A stretch of 64,000 bases of DNA from Bacteroidales bacterium (GTDB lineage: Bacteria; Bacteroidota; Bacteroidia; Bacteroidales; F082), in assembly GCA_900769945.1 (NCBI GenBank), contig CAAGIO010000022.1, positions 62,001-126,000 on the forward strand. The letters are read 5' to 3'. The number at the start of each line of letters is the position of its first letter. The first letter of the stretch is position 1. Shown here piece after piece: positions 17,268 to 24,852 of this stretch. Both the position numbers and the translations under genes were made by a program. The notes under the pieces are model-generated. The model was not told the origin of the DNA and did no database searches. It worked only from the letters and a program-made list of their open reading frames with translations.

Positions 17268-18081
17268 TGAATTAGTAGAAGGATATAGAACTCAAGGTGA
17301 CAAGGCACTGGGCAATGCCCAACGTGAGGTGATGCAGAAGGTGGCTTTGGCAGGCTTGAGCCGAGGTGGTTTTTTCAAGCATGCTGCATTTTATGGTGGT
17401 ACATGTCTCCGTATCTTTCATAAACTGAGGAGGTATTCCGAGGATATGGATTTCTCTTTAATAAAAAAAGATGATACTATTCATATTGAAAATTTTTTTC
17501 AGCCGATTGTTGATGAGTTTAAGGCAATTGGAATGCCTGTGGAGATTGTAAAGAAAGACAAGAAGACATTCGGTAGGGTTGAATCTGCTTTTCTGAAAGA
17601 GAATACAGAAGCTTACGACATAAAGTTTCAGACTCGCAAGACGCTCAAGGTAAAAATTGAATTAGATACCGACCCGCCACTACATTTTTCAACAGAACAT
17701 AAACTGCTGTTCGAGCCTTATTCTTTTTCAGTGAATTGCTTTGTGCTTCCTGATTTGTTTGCCGGAAAGATGCATGCCTTGGTATATCGGTCTTGGCAAA
17801 GAAGGATAAAGGGGCGCGACTGGTATGATTTTGAGTGGTATGTAAGACATCGTGTGCCTTTAGACTTCAGGCATTTGAGCGAGAGAATACGGGAGTTTAA
17901 TGGTTCCGACATATCAAAAGAAATGTTTTTGCAACAGTTAAGGGAGAAGTTGGGTAATACAGATATCAATCTTGTAAAACAGGATGTTCTGCCTTATGTT
18001 GATGATGCTCATGAACTGGATATTTGGTCAAACGACTATTTTTTACAGATAGCCGACATGGTAGAGTTTGCCCCTATATAG
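17254..18081 (+). CDS. AbiEii-type nucleotidyltransferase toxin
   Basis: A 275-residue AbiEii/AbiGii nucleotidyltransferase. Motif I reads FYGGTCLRIFH, followed by SEDMDFSLI (GG-x-T-x-L-R ... D-x-D type), with later KVKIELDTD and a Lys in LFAGKMHALVYR conserved in the family. Members block growth on phage infection; the MenA/MenT relatives add nucleotides to tRNA 3' ends. It is translationally coupled to the antitoxin. All expected motifs are present, so the toxin should be active. Confidence 0.9.
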   Translation: MNRFDELVEGYRTQGDKALGNAQREVMQKVALAGLSRGGFFKHAAFYGGTCLRIFHKLRRYSEDMDFSLIKKDDTIHIENFFQPIVDEFKAIGMPVEIVKKDKKTFGRVESAFLKENTEAYDIKFQTRKTLKVKIELDTDPPLHFSTEHKLLFEPYSFSVNCFVLPDLFAGKMHALVYRSWQRRIKGRDWYDFEWYVRHRVPLDFRHLSERIREFNGSDISKEMFLQQLREKLGNTDINLVKQDVLPYVDDAHELDIWSNDYFLQIADMVEFAPI

Positions 18082-18143
18082 ACAGAATGATTTCCTAAAA
18101 GTAGTTTCTTAATGAAATACGGTTTCAGATTCAGACATTTATC

Positions 18144-18160
18144 TTAACTCCAAGAAGTTG
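18144..18160 (+). repeat. 17-bp direct repeat, right copy, flanking abiE locus
   Basis: TTAACTCCAAGAAGTTG, identical to 16439-16455, 26 bases before the AraC-family start codon. Excision between the copies would restore a simple flavodoxin-regulator junction. Confidence 0.7.
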
Positions 18161-18186
18161 GCCCAAAGCGAAAAAATTAAAATAAT

Positions 18187-19074
18187 ATGGAAGAGATTTT
18201 TATCAATACTATACAAGATTTCAACGACTATCAGGGGATGGAGACGCTTCATCCCTTAGTGAGCGTGGTTCATGTGGAGAACACGGAACATATCAAGGAG
18301 TGTGTGATGCATTATGGACTTTATGCCATCTATCTTAAGGAGAACAAGGGATGCAAGCTCTCTTACGGCCGCACACCCTATGACTTCGACGAGATGACCG
18401 TGACCAGCTTTGCCCCGGGGCAGGTGGTGAAGGTTGAGCCAAACCCCGATGTGCCTTTTGCCAAGTTCACAGCCTTGGTGTTTCATCCCGACCTTCTCAA
18501 CCGCACCGCTTTAGGCACGCAGATGAGCCGCTATGAGTTCTTCGGTTATTCCAGTACCGAAGCTTTGCATCTCTCCGCCCAGGAGGTGGAAGTTTTTCAG
18601 GGTGTGCTTGCCATGATAGAGCAGGAACTGCACCGAGCCATCGACAAGCATACCCGCGAACTTATTGTCTCCAACATCGAACTGCTGCTGAACTATTGCC
18701 TCCGCTTCTACGACCGCCAGTTCATCACCCGCGAGGAGATCAACCATGGCGTGGTGATTAAGTTCTTGACGCTGTTGGATGAATACATGAACGACAAAGC
18801 AAAATACGAGGGATTACCCACCGTCGCCTATTTTGCCGACAAGTGCTGCTTGTCTAACGGCTATTTCGGCACCTTGGTCAAAACTGAAACAGGACGAACA
18901 GCCAAAGACCTCATCAATGACCGTGTCCTTGCCAAGGCCAAAGAACTGCTGCAATCAGAAACAATTACCATTACGGAGGTCAGTCAACGCATAGGCTTTG
19001 AATATCCACAGCATTTCGTCCGTTTCTTCAAGTCGCTTACAGGAAAGACTCCGTCGCAATGGAGAGTGGCGTAA
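18187..19074 (+). CDS. AraC-family transcriptional regulator
   Basis: A 295-residue regulator. The N-terminal ~170 residues form a cupin-like sensing domain of the Bacteroidetes AraC type (SYGRTPYDFDEMTVTSFAPG). The C-terminal ~100 residues carry two helix-turn-helix motifs: VAYFADKCCLSNGYFGTLVK and ITEVSQRIGFEYPQHFVRFF, then KSLTGKTPSQWR. Genes of this type commonly control a neighbouring reductase or hydrolase cluster, so the 11.4-16.4 kb genes are the likely targets. No effector can be deduced. Confidence 0.9.
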   Translation: MEEIFINTIQDFNDYQGMETLHPLVSVVHVENTEHIKECVMHYGLYAIYLKENKGCKLSYGRTPYDFDEMTVTSFAPGQVVKVEPNPDVPFAKFTALVFHPDLLNRTALGTQMSRYEFFGYSSTEALHLSAQEVEVFQGVLAMIEQELHRAIDKHTRELIVSNIELLLNYCLRFYDRQFITREEINHGVVIKFLTLLDEYMNDKAKYEGLPTVAYFADKCCLSNGYFGTLVKTETGRTAKDLINDRVLAKAKELLQSETITITEVSQRIGFEYPQHFVRFFKSLTGKTPSQWRVA

Positions 19075-19147
19075 AAAACCCTCCACAACACCGCAACTTG
19101 CCACGAGTTAATCAAAGCCCGCATCCATCTTGTTTCAGAAACCTAAA

Positions 19148-20069
19148 TAGGGATATTCAGAAAATAGGCAACTGATTTATTGTCAATGTTATAGATTTTT
19201 TGTAACTTTACACGAAACCCCTGATGGACCCATCTCGGGCTTATTCGGGGGTAGTTTTAAAATTTTTTTCACGTGAAGTTACGAAAAATATCTGAGATTA
19301 CGGCCACGTTGTCATTTACCGAGATAGATTTCATTCAAAAATATCGCAAGAGTTTTGCAGTAAGTGAACTTGGGCGCATCTATGCGCAACTGCCATTGAA
19401 AGGACTGGAAGAGAAAATCCGCTCGCATAGTCCCAAAAGGCATCCGCAGGGCGATTGCTCGCCTTGCTCCGCAAACAGATTGGGTAATGTGAGTATCAGT
19501 GCAAGCATCGTGCTCACTGACGAGCCAATTAAAACGCTTGGCTGCGCTCAAGGAAATGTTCCGCCAGCAAAGCGCGCTGGCTCAGAAAAAGGAGGTTAAG
19601 CACCGCATTGTCAGCATTGACCGCCCCTACATCCGCCCTATCGTCAGACGCGTGGAGTTTGGAGCCAAGGTCAACAACATCCAGATTGATGGGATATCCT
19701 TCATCGAGTACCATTCCTTCGAAGCGTTCAACGAGGGTGTGTGCCGTATAGCGGCACGCAACTCCCGCAGCGAGACACTCAGCTCATTCTCGGCATCCAC
19801 ATGGCAAACGCCGCCATACTTGCCGCCCCGCAACTTGCCATAGAAGAAAAGCAGAAGCAACGACAAAAACGGCGGGCATGAAATACCACGCCTATTTGCA
19901 CCCTCCGAGCACATCTGAGGGTGTTCGGCGTACACAATACAACCGGGAAATGCCCCATTTTATGCGCCGAGAACTGAAAATCCGACCGCGGGATTAGCCC
20001 TGCACCGATATATGACAACCACGCCCCATCACCGGATTGCAAAGCTGAGCCATTAACTGAATATCCCTA
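19148..20069. mobile_element. Internally deleted insertion sequence
   Basis: TAGGGATATTCAG at 19148-19160 recurs as its exact reverse complement at 20057-20069, defining 922 bp. Between them lies a broken transposase gene. Past these 13 bp the ends still agree in AAnTAGGG form. The whole stretch between the AraC gene and the resolvase-like gene is otherwise without genes. No clear target duplication is seen. Confidence 0.75.
19273..19843 (+). pseudogene. Transposase remnant, IS1182/IS5-like
   Basis: Two pieces of one transposase in different frames. The first (from 19273) gives FTEIDFIQKYRKSFAVSELG, and LPLKGLEEKI, an N-terminal segment of an IS5/IS1182-like enzyme; it stops resembling a transposase near KRHPQG. 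The second, in another frame (about 19520-19760), gives LKRLAALKEMFRQQ and RPYIRPIVRRVEFGAKVNNI, an internal segment. The DDE core between and after them is missing, so the enzyme is dead. Family assignment is from memory of related proteins and is moderate. Confidence 0.6.
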
Positions 20070-20111
20070 ATTATATTGTCTCAGTATGATTATTATTCTG
20101 AATATAATTTG

Positions 20112-20119
20112 TAACTTTG
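20112..20119 (+). promoter_or_regulatory. -7 box for resolvase-like gene
   Basis: TAACTTTG, followed by a transcribed leader of about 100 nt that contains a large hairpin (20141-20189). Confidence 0.6.
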
Positions 20120-20140
20120 CACGCAAAATAGAATGATGCA

Positions 20141-20189
20141 TATAACCAAACCTCACGCCGCAAACGGCTGGATGTAAGGTTAGGTTATA
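20141..20189 (+). promoter_or_regulatory. Long inverted repeat in the leader
   Basis: Arms TATAACCAAACCT (20141-20153) and AGGTTAGGTTATA (20177-20189) pair at 12 of 13 positions. Inside, GCCG/CGGC (20157-20160 with 20165-20168) forms a smaller hairpin. It lies between the promoter and the start codon of the recombinase-like gene, so it could be an operator, an RNA element or a recombination site. Confidence 0.6.
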
Positions 20190-20226
20190 TCTAACCATCA
20201 TAATATCAGATAAATACCTTTCTGTA

Positions 20227-20877
20227 ATGGCAAAAATTGGCTACATCATGGCCATCTCCCAGTACGACAGACTGGAGGAAGACCGAAAGTGGATGAACGA
20301 CTATGGTTGCATCCGTATCGTTGAAGAAAGTGACGAGAACGAAAGCAACAGACCGCTTTGGAAACAACTGATGGTTGCCCTGCAAAGGGGCGATGAACTT
20401 GTCATATCCAAGTTTTCCAACGCCCTGCGTGGCAGTCGGGAACTGGCAACGTTCCTGGATTTTTGCCAAGTCAAGGTCATCCGTATTGTCAGCATCCATG
20501 ACCAGATTGATTCAAGGAACGATCTGTTTCCAGAAACAAGGCCGTCCGATGTATTGGAAATGATGGGTGCTTTGCCGGAAGAGGTTCTTGCCCTGCGTAA
20601 GTCTGCTGAGCATGTCGTCAATTTACAGGAGAAGATGATAGTGTCACTACCTCCCGTCTCGTCAGCAAAGATGCAGAAGCTCGACAGAGAAAAAACTGTC
20701 ATCAACCTGTATGTGGCAGGTCATCCCATTGATGAAGTATGGAGAGCCAGCGGCTTCAAAAGCCGAAGCTCTGTGTTCCGAATACTGAACAAGCATGGCA
20801 TCAAGCTGAACCGTGGCAATCAATCTGGGCCAATCAAGAGAAAGGGTATATCCGACAATCCACAAGACAAAGAATAA
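20227..20877 (+). CDS. Serine-recombinase-like protein with altered active site
   Basis: A 216-residue protein resembling the resolvase N-terminal domain plus a C-terminal helix-turn-helix. RPLWKQLMVALQRGDELVIS and KFSNALRGSRELATFLD match the resolvase core, and the end (GHPIDEVWRASGFKSRSSVF) looks like a recombinase DNA-binding domain. The usual start GYxRVSTxxQ reads GYIMAISQYDR: the Arg is Met and the Ser is displaced by one. Catalysis is therefore doubtful; a DNA-binding or regulatory role is plausible. It follows a promoter with a long hairpin leader and lies 5 bases before the next gene. Confidence 0.65.
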   Translation: MAKIGYIMAISQYDRLEEDRKWMNDYGCIRIVEESDENESNRPLWKQLMVALQRGDELVISKFSNALRGSRELATFLDFCQVKVIRIVSIHDQIDSRNDLFPETRPSDVLEMMGALPEEVLALRKSAEHVVNLQEKMIVSLPPVSSAKMQKLDREKTVINLYVAGHPIDEVWRASGFKSRSSVFRILNKHGIKLNRGNQSGPIKRKGISDNPQDKE

Positions 20878-20882
20878 ATAGC

Positions 20883-21683
20883 ATGAAAAAGATACTGTTC
20901 TTACATGGTTTCTTTGCTACTGGCAGCTGTCCGATGGCGAAGGCACTAAAGGAGACCTTTGATGGGCAAGCCATCGTGCTGACTCCCGACCTGCCTCTCC
21001 TTCCCAAGGAAGCATTGAAATACATACGCATGCTTATTGACAAGGAGATACCAGACCTGCTTATAGGCAACAGTTGCGGGGCTTTCCTTGCACAGATGCT
21101 TTCTCCTGTCGTGGGCATCCCATCCCTACTTGGCAATCCTCATTTCAAGATGACGGACTTCCTGAGAGAACGCATTGGCGAACATGAGTACAAGGCTCCG
21201 CGCATGGACGGTAATCAGAAAATCGTCATCAACGAATCACTCATCCATGAGTTTGGGAAACTCGAAGCCACACAGTTTGATTATTGCAATCCCTATTACA
21301 AGGATCGTGTGTGGGGACTATTTGGTGAACAAGACACACTGGCTCATTTTGAGCCGTTGTTCTTGCAGCACTATAACAACAGCTATCACTTCCCTGGCGG
21401 ACACACGCCCACAGAGCAGGAAGTCAAGACTTGGTATGCCCCGAAGGCACAGAAGATGCTCATGGAGTATTCAGTTAAAGAAGAAAGATTTTTCCGTCAC
21501 TTCAAGGGAGGAATGTACAAGTATATCCATTCCGCATATGACAGCGAAACTCAGGATCGCATGGTAGTATATCAAGCATTATATGGTGAGGAAGCATACT
21601 GGGTTCGTCCCGAGAAGATGTTTTTCGAGCAAATAACAAGGGACGGAAGAACATTTAACCGATTCACAGAAATAGACAGATAA
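20883..21683 (+). CDS. YqiA-like esterase fused to DUF1653
   Basis: A 266-residue fusion. Residues 1-190 are a YqiA/UPF0227-type alpha/beta hydrolase (ILFLHGFFATGSCPMAKAL; nucleophile elbow LIGNSCGAFLA; His in FPGGHTPTEQE). Residues ~200-266 are a DUF1653 domain (FFRHFKGGMYKYIHSAYDSE; MVVYQALYGEEAYWVRPEKM). The ATG at 20883 begins MKKILFLHGFF directly at the first strand, while the upstream open frame overlaps the previous gene and has no homology. The two domains are usually separate proteins. The thioredoxin gene follows after one base. Confidence 0.85.
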   Translation: MKKILFLHGFFATGSCPMAKALKETFDGQAIVLTPDLPLLPKEALKYIRMLIDKEIPDLLIGNSCGAFLAQMLSPVVGIPSLLGNPHFKMTDFLRERIGEHEYKAPRMDGNQKIVINESLIHEFGKLEATQFDYCNPYYKDRVWGLFGEQDTLAHFEPLFLQHYNNSYHFPGGHTPTEQEVKTWYAPKAQKMLMEYSVKEERFFRHFKGGMYKYIHSAYDSETQDRMVVYQALYGEEAYWVRPEKMFFEQITRDGRTFNRFTEIDR

Positions 21684-21684
21684 G

Positions 21685-21984
21685 ATGGAAACATTCAAAG
21701 ACGTTATATTAGGCGGCCAACTTGTCTTGGTCGATTTCTTCGCCACATGGTGCCAGCCATGCAAGATGATGCACCCCATCTTAGAACAGGTGAAGGCAGT
21801 GCTGGGTGACAGAATCCGCATCATCAAGGTGGATGTGGACAAGTATGGGGTGACTGCAAACCAGTATGGCATACAGTCTGTGCCCACACTCATGTTGTTC
21901 AGACACAGCGAAGTGCTGTGGAAAACGAGCGGAGTAATGCAGAAATCAGAGTTATTGGCAACGATTGATCCATTCTTGAAGTAA
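21685..21984 (+). CDS. Thioredoxin
   Basis: A 99-residue thioredoxin with active site WCQPCKMM (canonical WCGPC with Gly replaced by Gln), cis-Pro in IQSVPTLMLF and the usual length for the fold. No signal peptide, so cytoplasmic. The Gln in the CxxC loop should shift its redox potential relative to standard thioredoxin. It starts one base after the YqiA-DUF1653 stop and precedes the dehydrogenase remnant by 2 bases, so the three were probably one operon. Confidence 0.92.
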   Translation: METFKDVILGGQLVLVDFFATWCQPCKMMHPILEQVKAVLGDRIRIIKVDVDKYGVTANQYGIQSVPTLMLFRHSEVLWKTSGVMQKSELLATIDPFLK

Positions 21985-21986
21985 TA

Positions 21987-22309
21987 ATGAAAGCATATAC
22001 ATATATAGATAAAGGAAGATTTGAATTGATTGACAAGCCCAAGCCTATGATTCAGGTGCCTACGGATGCCATTGTCCGTGTGATTATGAGCGGTTCTGCA
22101 CAAGTGACCTGCACATCAGGCATGGCAGCGTACCAAGAGCTGTGACTGGCATTACCGTCGGGCATGAGATGGTGGGTGCTGTGGAAGAACTGGGCAGTAA
22201 AGTCCAGGGATTCTGCAAAGGAGATCGGATAACTGTTAATGTCGAGACATTCAGCGGAGAATGTTTCTACTGCAAGCATGGATATGTGAACAACTGCACG
22301 TTGCATTAG
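21987..22309 (+). pseudogene. Zinc alcohol dehydrogenase, frameshifted and truncated
   Basis: The first ~35 codons read MKAYTYIDKGRFELIDKPKP with DAIVRVIMSG as in medium-chain zinc dehydrogenases. A lost base near 22091 shifts the frame. The next part, CTSDLHIRHGSVPRAVTG then GHEMVGAVEELG and GECFYCKHGYVNNC, is in the second frame and holds the catalytic Cys, His-Glu and part of the structural zinc site. It stops after NNCTLH, so the Rossmann half is gone. A relic. Confidence 0.8.
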
Positions 22310-22393
22310 GAGCATAACCTCGCTTATACGAGAAAGGAGCAAAGTATAATTTGCAGAGTACAAATAAAATAACCCGAATATTATAGTTTAAGT

Positions 22394-23056
22394 ATGTTAC
22401 ATAGCAAATATGCGCAGAAAGAGACATATGAAGATCCTAAGACTTCTTCTATTTTCGAGAACCTTATGTTGTTACCAGATAATGTATTTTGGAGCATATT
22501 AAAGGCTTCTTGTTTTTTTAATAATAAAATGTTGAGTAATTCTGGTAGGTTATTATTTTATAATTTCTGGCCACATTGGGATAATAATAGTAGTTATGTA
22601 GAGCCAGATTTATTTATAAGGTTTGAAGAATTTGATGTAATTATTGAAGCGAAATATGGTGATTATGGCGGTCAGTATCTAAAACAATGGAACCAGGAAC
22701 TAACTGCATATGATAATGAATATGGCAAAGAAGAAAAGCCTGTCATTTTTATTGCTGTAGATGGTAATATGTCTATGAACGTAGAAGAGATAACGATACG
22801 TGGCAAGAAGTTTCATATATTCAAATGCAATTGGCTTTCTTTGCTGATAGCTACTAACAAATATAAAGGTGAATTGAAGAAGATTAGCGTACCAGATATG
22901 AATATTTCAGCTACCTTACGTTTGCTTGATAATATCATACTAGCATTCAATATTAATGGAGTATATAATATTGACTGGTTTAATTCCATGGCAACCGAAA
23001 AGAATATAATAAATCCATCTTCTACAGATAACATAAAAAAATACTTTATAATATGA
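22394..23056 (+). CDS. PD-(D/E)XK nuclease-like protein
   Basis: A 220-residue protein I do not recognise by name. It contains a PD-(D/E)XK-type core: P71-D72 in SSYVEPDLFIRF, then D81 and E85-A-K87 in FDVIIEAKYGD, and a downstream Gln in YLKQWNQELTAY, the order seen in restriction-type and defence nucleases. Its base composition is markedly more A+T-rich than the flanking genes. The next gene overlaps it by 4 bases, forming a two-gene unit. I infer an acquired defence or DNA-modification cassette; there is no direct evidence of activity. Confidence 0.6.
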   Translation: MLHSKYAQKETYEDPKTSSIFENLMLLPDNVFWSILKASCFFNNKMLSNSGRLLFYNFWPHWDNNSSYVEPDLFIRFEEFDVIIEAKYGDYGGQYLKQWNQELTAYDNEYGKEEKPVIFIAVDGNMSMNVEEITIRGKKFHIFKCNWLSLLIATNKYKGELKKISVPDMNISATLRLLDNIILAFNINGVYNIDWFNSMATEKNIINPSSTDNIKKYFII

Positions 23057-23742
23057 AAAAGGAGATTGACAACATATTTGTTGATGTTAGAAACGCATTC
23101 AGATTACTTACAAGATACCAAAAACGTGTACTTAATATAGTAAATTATATCAGAGAACAAACTCCATATACAGATATGTGGGGAAGCAAGAACTGGTATA
23201 GTTACGAAATCAAGAGTAGAAGGAACAGTCCTGATAAAAAATATGCTAAATTGAATGTATTTAAGGATATGTGGGGTTTAGACTTCTTGTATGGTCATTT
23301 CTTTGAGTATTACTTCGGAAGAACAAAAATCGGAAGACATACTATAGAAATGTCTATATTCCAGGTGTCTGATGATGGTTACTTTATCTCTAATGACGAG
23401 AATAAGCATATGACAGATATATCATCTTATGCTAATTCTGAAATCTCACATTCTTATATAGTATTCAATGTTTCTGTATATACAACCAAACAATCACAGT
23501 TAAGGCTGCACGACCCCGATAGACCAGAAGAAGATAGGAAAAACTTCCTAACTCGTTTCCTTGAGTCATCCAAAGATAAAATCATAACTTCAACTGATAA
23601 AGAACACACCATTCTTAAGAAATATGAGATGCAACAATTTTCGTCACAATCGGAGGCTGATAAAGTTATAAGAGATTTCGCTAAACTCATATTGGATAAT
23701 ACAGGAGTAAGAATCTTTAAGGAGAGTTTCTATAGAGATTAG
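23053..23742 (+). CDS. Unknown protein paired with nuclease-like gene
   Basis: A 229-residue protein of unknown family. It has a helical N-terminus (NIFVDVRNAFRLLTRYQKRV), then a mixed region with many aromatic residues (MWGLDFLYGHFFEYYFGR) and a lysine-rich C-terminal helix. No signal peptide or membrane segment is seen. The ATGA-type 4-base overlap with the upstream nuclease-like gene and the shared low G+C suggest that the two products act together, perhaps as sensor or partner of the nuclease. This is inference from position only. Confidence 0.6.
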   Translation: MKKEIDNIFVDVRNAFRLLTRYQKRVLNIVNYIREQTPYTDMWGSKNWYSYEIKSRRNSPDKKYAKLNVFKDMWGLDFLYGHFFEYYFGRTKIGRHTIEMSIFQVSDDGYFISNDENKHMTDISSYANSEISHSYIVFNVSVYTTKQSQLRLHDPDRPEEDRKNFLTRFLESSKDKIITSTDKEHTILKKYEMQQFSSQSEADKVIRDFAKLILDNTGVRIFKESFYRD

Positions 23743-23760
23743 CTGTTATAATAATTTCAG

Positions 23761-23809
23761 GGCAAGCGGTCGTATATGGATATAACATTGGAAATAAGAA
23801 GCAACAGAT
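23761..23809 (+). repeat. 49-bp duplicated fragment, copy 1
   Basis: Matches 29656-29704 at 48 of 49 positions. In the second copy it encodes the end of a 30-residue peptide (GKRSYMDITLEIRSNR). Here the frame has no start. It marks the left edge of a segmental duplication between the two places. Confidence 0.85.
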
Positions 23810-23810
23810 A

Positions 23811-24321
23811 TTGATGATACAGAAATACATATATCCATCATTGTTCCCAGAGGAAGAATTGAATGAGAACATTTCTTCTGAAAGGAAGGAGTATGACCTG
23901 ACGAATCTCTTTGAGAGATTGGCAAAGTCAGACTTCCGTAGCCGTTTCCATCTGTCAAAGAAAGATAGGGAATATGTAATGGAAAAGGGATTGCCAACCG
24001 ACGCCAAGCCGAGAGCAATATCAAGCTTGCTTGAATATTGCCGAGGCGCGAAGGAGGAAGGCGAAGCCAACGATACGCAAACACGCAGAGGATTTCGTAG
24101 CAAAAAGACTTGCTCCGGCTGTTATACCGAACGACGGCAAGCAGACTCCTATGCGTGGGCATCCTGTTTTCTTGGCTCAACATGCCACAGGCTGTTGTTG
24201 CCGGGGCTGTTTCTTCAAGTGGCATCATATTCCAGCAGGCAGGGCACTGACTAAGGGGGAACAGGAATATGCTGTTGCAGTATTGATGGCATGGATTGAA
24301 AAACAGATGAATAAAGGATGA
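23811..24321 (+). pseudogene. DUF4186 gene interrupted by 73-bp insert
   Basis: The two halves make a full DUF4186 protein once a 73-bp insert (23999-24071) is removed. The upstream half ends FRSRFHLSKKDREYVMEKGLPT. The downstream half, in another frame, continues IRKHAEDFVAKRLAPAVIPN and GKQTPMRGHPVFLAQHATG, with CCCRGCFFKWHHIP, the conserved Cys/His segment of the family. The insert shifts the frame by one, and reading straight through ends in nonsense at 24254. The family's function is unknown. The stop overlaps the next ATG. Confidence 0.85.
23999..24071 (+). mobile_element. 73-bp insert A
   Basis: Begins CGACGCC and ends GGCGAAGCCAAC. It lies directly after GCCAAC (23993-23998) and itself ends in GCCAAC, so removing it joins GGATTGCCAAC to GATACGC and restores the DUF4186 frame. 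It shares length, ends and internal blocks with insert B at 24668-24740. Internal AGCAA/TTGCT can form a hairpin. Confidence 0.75.
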
Positions 24322-24524
24322 AGATAGAAGAAGCCATAGTATATGTGATGGTGAAGAGAAATGGCGGTATGACTACCGACTAAATTGCTGATGCCATCAA
24401 TCACCAAGGGTTGCACCAACGGAAAGACGGGCAACCTGTGACGAGCAAGCAAGTGTATGCAACGATTTGCCGCTTTCCCGAAATGTTCACAAAAGAAGCT
24501 GGTAGAATTATGTTAATGATATAA
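24318..24524 (+). pseudogene. Small HTH-like gene with nonsense codon
   Basis: A 68-codon frame starting MKIEEAIVYVMVKRNGGMTT, overlapping the DUF4186 stop as ATGA. Codon 22 (24381-24383) is TAA where a CAA would keep it open. The rest, IADAINHQGLHQRKDGQPVT and SKQVYATICRFPEMF, looks like a small winged helix similar to HARE-HTH/RPA-type proteins. One substitution separates it from an intact gene, so it is a recent loss or a sequencing error. Confidence 0.65.
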
Positions 24525-24534
24525 ACGCAATGAT

Positions 24535-24841
24535 ATGACAATAGACACAACCAATATGTGCTCACACCTTCAGAAGAAACTGTTTGAGCCTGATGGTGTG
24601 TATTATCCGATATGGCAAGCCATGAAGGATGATGAGACCTTGACGGCTGTGGTACGGAGCAGGCAACCGACGGACGAAGCAAGAGCAGAGATGAGCTTGC
24701 TCAATCTATGCCTTGCAAGGAGGAGGAAGGCGAAGCCAACTGCACATCTACAGGAATGGGAATAAAATCCTCGTTCTGGCAGGCAAGGCACAACCGAAGG
24801 TAATACGCGAAGATAAATTGAATGAATTGATTACAATATAA
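24535..24841 (+). pseudogene. Small unknown gene interrupted by 73-bp insert
   Basis: The upstream half encodes MTIDTTNMCSHLQKKLFEPD and YYPIWQAMKDDETLTAVVRS, ending RQ. Removing the 73-bp insert at 24668-24740 joins it in frame to LHIYRNGNKILVLAGKAQPK and VIREDKLNELITI, a coherent 78-residue protein. Read straight through, the frame ends at 24765 in unrelated sequence. The family is unknown to me, though small proteins with this LHIYR...VLAGKA pattern occur in Bacteroidales. The front half is duplicated at 29711. Confidence 0.75.
24668..24740 (+). mobile_element. 73-bp insert B
   Basis: Begins CGACGGA and ends GGCGAAGCCAAC, directly after GCAAC (24663-24667). It is the same length as insert A and shares its last 19 bases and the central AGCTTGCT block. 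Internal AGCAAG...CTTGCT and CCTTGCAAGG are inverted repeats. A truncated copy of it (first 45 bases) is carried in the duplication at 29844-29888. Confidence 0.75.
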
Positions 24842-24852
24842 TAATAAGAACT

